NCBI RefSeq assembly: GCF_900107095.1
Contig: NZ_FNOR01000011.1
Coordinates: forward strand, 124,001-188,000
Reading direction: 5' to 3'
Length of the DNA stretch: 64,000 nucleotides
Source of the DNA: Collimonas sp. OK242
GTDB taxonomy: Bacteria > Pseudomonadota > Gammaproteobacteria > Burkholderiales > Burkholderiaceae_D
Shown here: positions 62,834-64,000 of the stretch, piece by piece
Layout of the letters: every line of letters begins with the position of its first letter
How positions within the stretch are numbered: the first letter of the stretch is position 1
Program-made: the position numbers and the translations under genes
Notes under the pieces: generated by a model
Database searches by the model: none
The model's input: the letters and a program-made list of their open reading frames with translations, nothing else
Told to the model about the DNA's origin: nothing

Positions 62834-62868
62834 ATATCGATATCAACCCTCACCACCAGGGAGCCTGT

Positions 62869-63567
62869 TTGAAGATCATCGGCCTTATCGGCGGCATGAG
62901 CTGGGAATCGACCGTTCCCTACTACCGTCAAATCAACGAAACGGTCAAGCGGCAGCTGGGCGGCTTGCACTCTGCGAAAATCATTCTCTACAGCGTCGAC
63001 TTCCACGAGATTGAGCGCCTGCAGCATGCCGGCGACTGGGACGCTGCAGGCGCCAAAATGGCTGAAGCGGCGCAGGCACTGGAACGCGCCGGCGCCGATT
63101 TTCTGGTCTTGTGCACCAACACCATGCACAAGGTTGCCGGCGCGATCGAGGCTGCGGCCGGCATACCCTTGTTCCATATCGCCGATCCTACCGCCGACGA
63201 AATCAAGAAAGCCGGCTGGTCGACCATAGGTTTGCTAGGTACTCGCTTCACCATGGAACAAGCATTCTACAAAGATCGTTTGCGCGACCATCATGGCTTG
63301 CGGATATTGACGCCGGAACAGGAGGATCGCGAACTGGTTCATCGCATCATCTATGAAGAACTTTGCCTGGGAAAAGTGAACGAAGCGTCGCGCGCCGATT
63401 ACCGCCGGGTGATGGCAGGCCTGATCGCGCAAGGTGCGCAAGCGATCATTCTTGGCTGCACCGAAATTTCACTATTGATCGGCGCCGACGATTCCCCGGT
63501 GCCGTTGTTTGACACCACCGCCATTCATGCGCGCAGAGCCGCCGAGCTGGCGCTTGCAGCGGCATGA
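62869..63567 (+). CDS. Aspartate/glutamate racemase-family protein
   Basis: 232 residues, TTG start with GGGAG upstream. Racemase motifs IGLIGGMSWESTVPYY (with Ser) and VLCTNTMHKVAG (first catalytic Cys about residue 83), then ILGCTEISLLIG (second Cys about 198). Both catalytic cysteines are present, so it should be active; most similar to aspartate racemase of the YgeA type. Immediately downstream of the MITE-like element. Confidence 0.88.
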   Translation: MKIIGLIGGMSWESTVPYYRQINETVKRQLGGLHSAKIILYSVDFHEIERLQHAGDWDAAGAKMAEAAQALERAGADFLVLCTNTMHKVAGAIEAAAGIPLFHIADPTADEIKKAGWSTIGLLGTRFTMEQAFYKDRLRDHHGLRILTPEQEDRELVHRIIYEELCLGKVNEASRADYRRVMAGLIAQGAQAIILGCTEISLLIGADDSPVPLFDTTAIHARRAAELALAAA

Positions 63568-63656
63568 TGCCTGCCGCTTAACCTACAGTCTCCAACGTAC
63601 GGCCGCCTGCTGCTTATGGTTCGCGGCCGACGTTGACGACAAACACGGGGTGAATT

Positions 63657-63983
63657 TTATTTAGGGATAGGATCGGTTGCCAATGCCTTGTTGCGGACAT
63701 CGGTCGATTCCAGTTTCTCTTCTTTCAATTCGGATTTCGCCTCCGCTTTCTCGACTTTCATATTTGCTTTTGCGGTTTTCTTCTTAGCCTTGTAATCCGC
63801 CTTGGCATCGCTGTCGGATTGCCGCTTTTGCACCAGCGGATCCGTGGAGACAGTCGCTTTCGCGCCAGCGCTGACGCCAGCGGCAGTAGCCGCATCATCG
63901 GTAGAAACGGCGGTTTGTGCCTGGGCCAGATTCATGCATAGCAGTGCTGAGACAGCCAACATAAGAGTGCGAATATTGTTCAT
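63657..63983 (-). CDS. Ala/Lys-rich secreted protein, third member
   Basis: 108 residues. Signal peptide MNNIRTLMLAVSALLCMNLA (cleavage near QAQ-T), then alanine/lysine/glutamate low complexity (KADYKAKKKTAKANMKVEKA, core KADYKAKKKTAKANM). Similar in style to the genes at 46415 and 48145 but with a different signal peptide and end. Its upstream region continues past the window. Confidence 0.55.
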   Translation of the reverse strand: MNNIRTLMLAVSALLCMNLAQAQTAVSTDDAATAAGVSAGAKATVSTDPLVQKRQSDSDAKADYKAKKKTAKANMKVEKAEAKSELKEEKLESTDVRNKALATDPIPK

Positions 63984-64000
63984 GATAGATCCTTTGTAAA

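Noticed and set aside
1-64000. CRISPR arrays, rRNA genes, prophage or conjugative modules
   Set aside because: None seen: no regularly spaced repeats, no rRNA-like stretches and no structural or integrase genes.

Overview
The window looks like a chromosomal segment of a Burkholderiales betaproteobacterium, most likely Oxalobacteraceae (Collimonas/Herbaspirillum-like). This is inferred from GC-rich coding DNA, a complete isc operon, a beta-ketoadipate (pca) cluster controlled by IclR-type regulators, and protein styles typical of that family. No rRNA operon, CRISPR array, intact insertion sequence or integrase is visible. Layout: 1-2.8 kb holds the start of a cytochrome c peroxidase-like lipoprotein gene, divergent from a TonB-dependent siderophore receptor with a Fur-like box between them. 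2.9-12.9 kb is mostly housekeeping (a phosphoglycerate mutase-like gene coupled to recJ, prfB with its programmed +1 frameshift, lysS), interrupted by two DJ-1/GlxA-type genes, a HigBA-like toxin-antitoxin pair and a lipoprotein. 12.9-19.4 kb is the iron-sulfur cluster operon iscR-iscS-iscU-iscA-hscB-(LysE-type exporter)-hscA-fdx-iscX on the minus strand, with an IscR site over its promoter. 19.7-24.8 kb carries a TetR regulator, a degenerate uracil-DNA-glycosylase-like gene, uvrB and an aromatic aminotransferase. At 24.9 kb is tRNA-Asn(GTT). Its 3' half and terminator recur at 28.03 kb, enclosing a 3.1-kb segment that includes two AT-richer genes, which suggests an old tRNA-targeted insertion. 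28.3-33.2 kb holds two metallo-beta-lactamase-fold proteins, an RNase HI and a sulfide/persulfide-handling unit (Blh-type dioxygenase, BigR-type ArsR repressor, two-part YeeE/PmpAB transporter). 33.4-42.0 kb is the protocatechuate branch of the beta-ketoadipate pathway: regulator, pcaHG, pcaB, a fused pcaC-pcaD gene, then convergent pcaIJF with a second IclR regulator and a good PcaR-type box. Together these genes take protocatechuate to succinyl-CoA and acetyl-CoA. 42.0-48.6 kb is accessory: small hypothetical proteins, a DHFR-like reductase, an SPFH protein, an RDD protein and several small secreted proteins. The last group includes two Ala/Lys-rich paralogs with matching upstream GTAAT-N5-GTAAG boxes. 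48.6-56.5 kb is the D-xylose locus: xylA-xylF-xylG-xylH divergent from xylR and an aldose epimerase, with no xylB. 56.6-64 kb carries a Tat-exported phospholipase C, an ammonium transporter, a phosphoesterase, an AzlCD exporter, a 164-bp MITE-like element, an aspartate racemase and a third Ala/Lys-rich secreted protein. GGGGTCAG-type palindromic repeats, of the kind associated elsewhere with RAYT transposases, occur at 5.7, 11.9 and 56.5 kb. Starts were moved from the longest possible ORF to the codon with the best ribosome binding site or family fit; this is stated in each entry.
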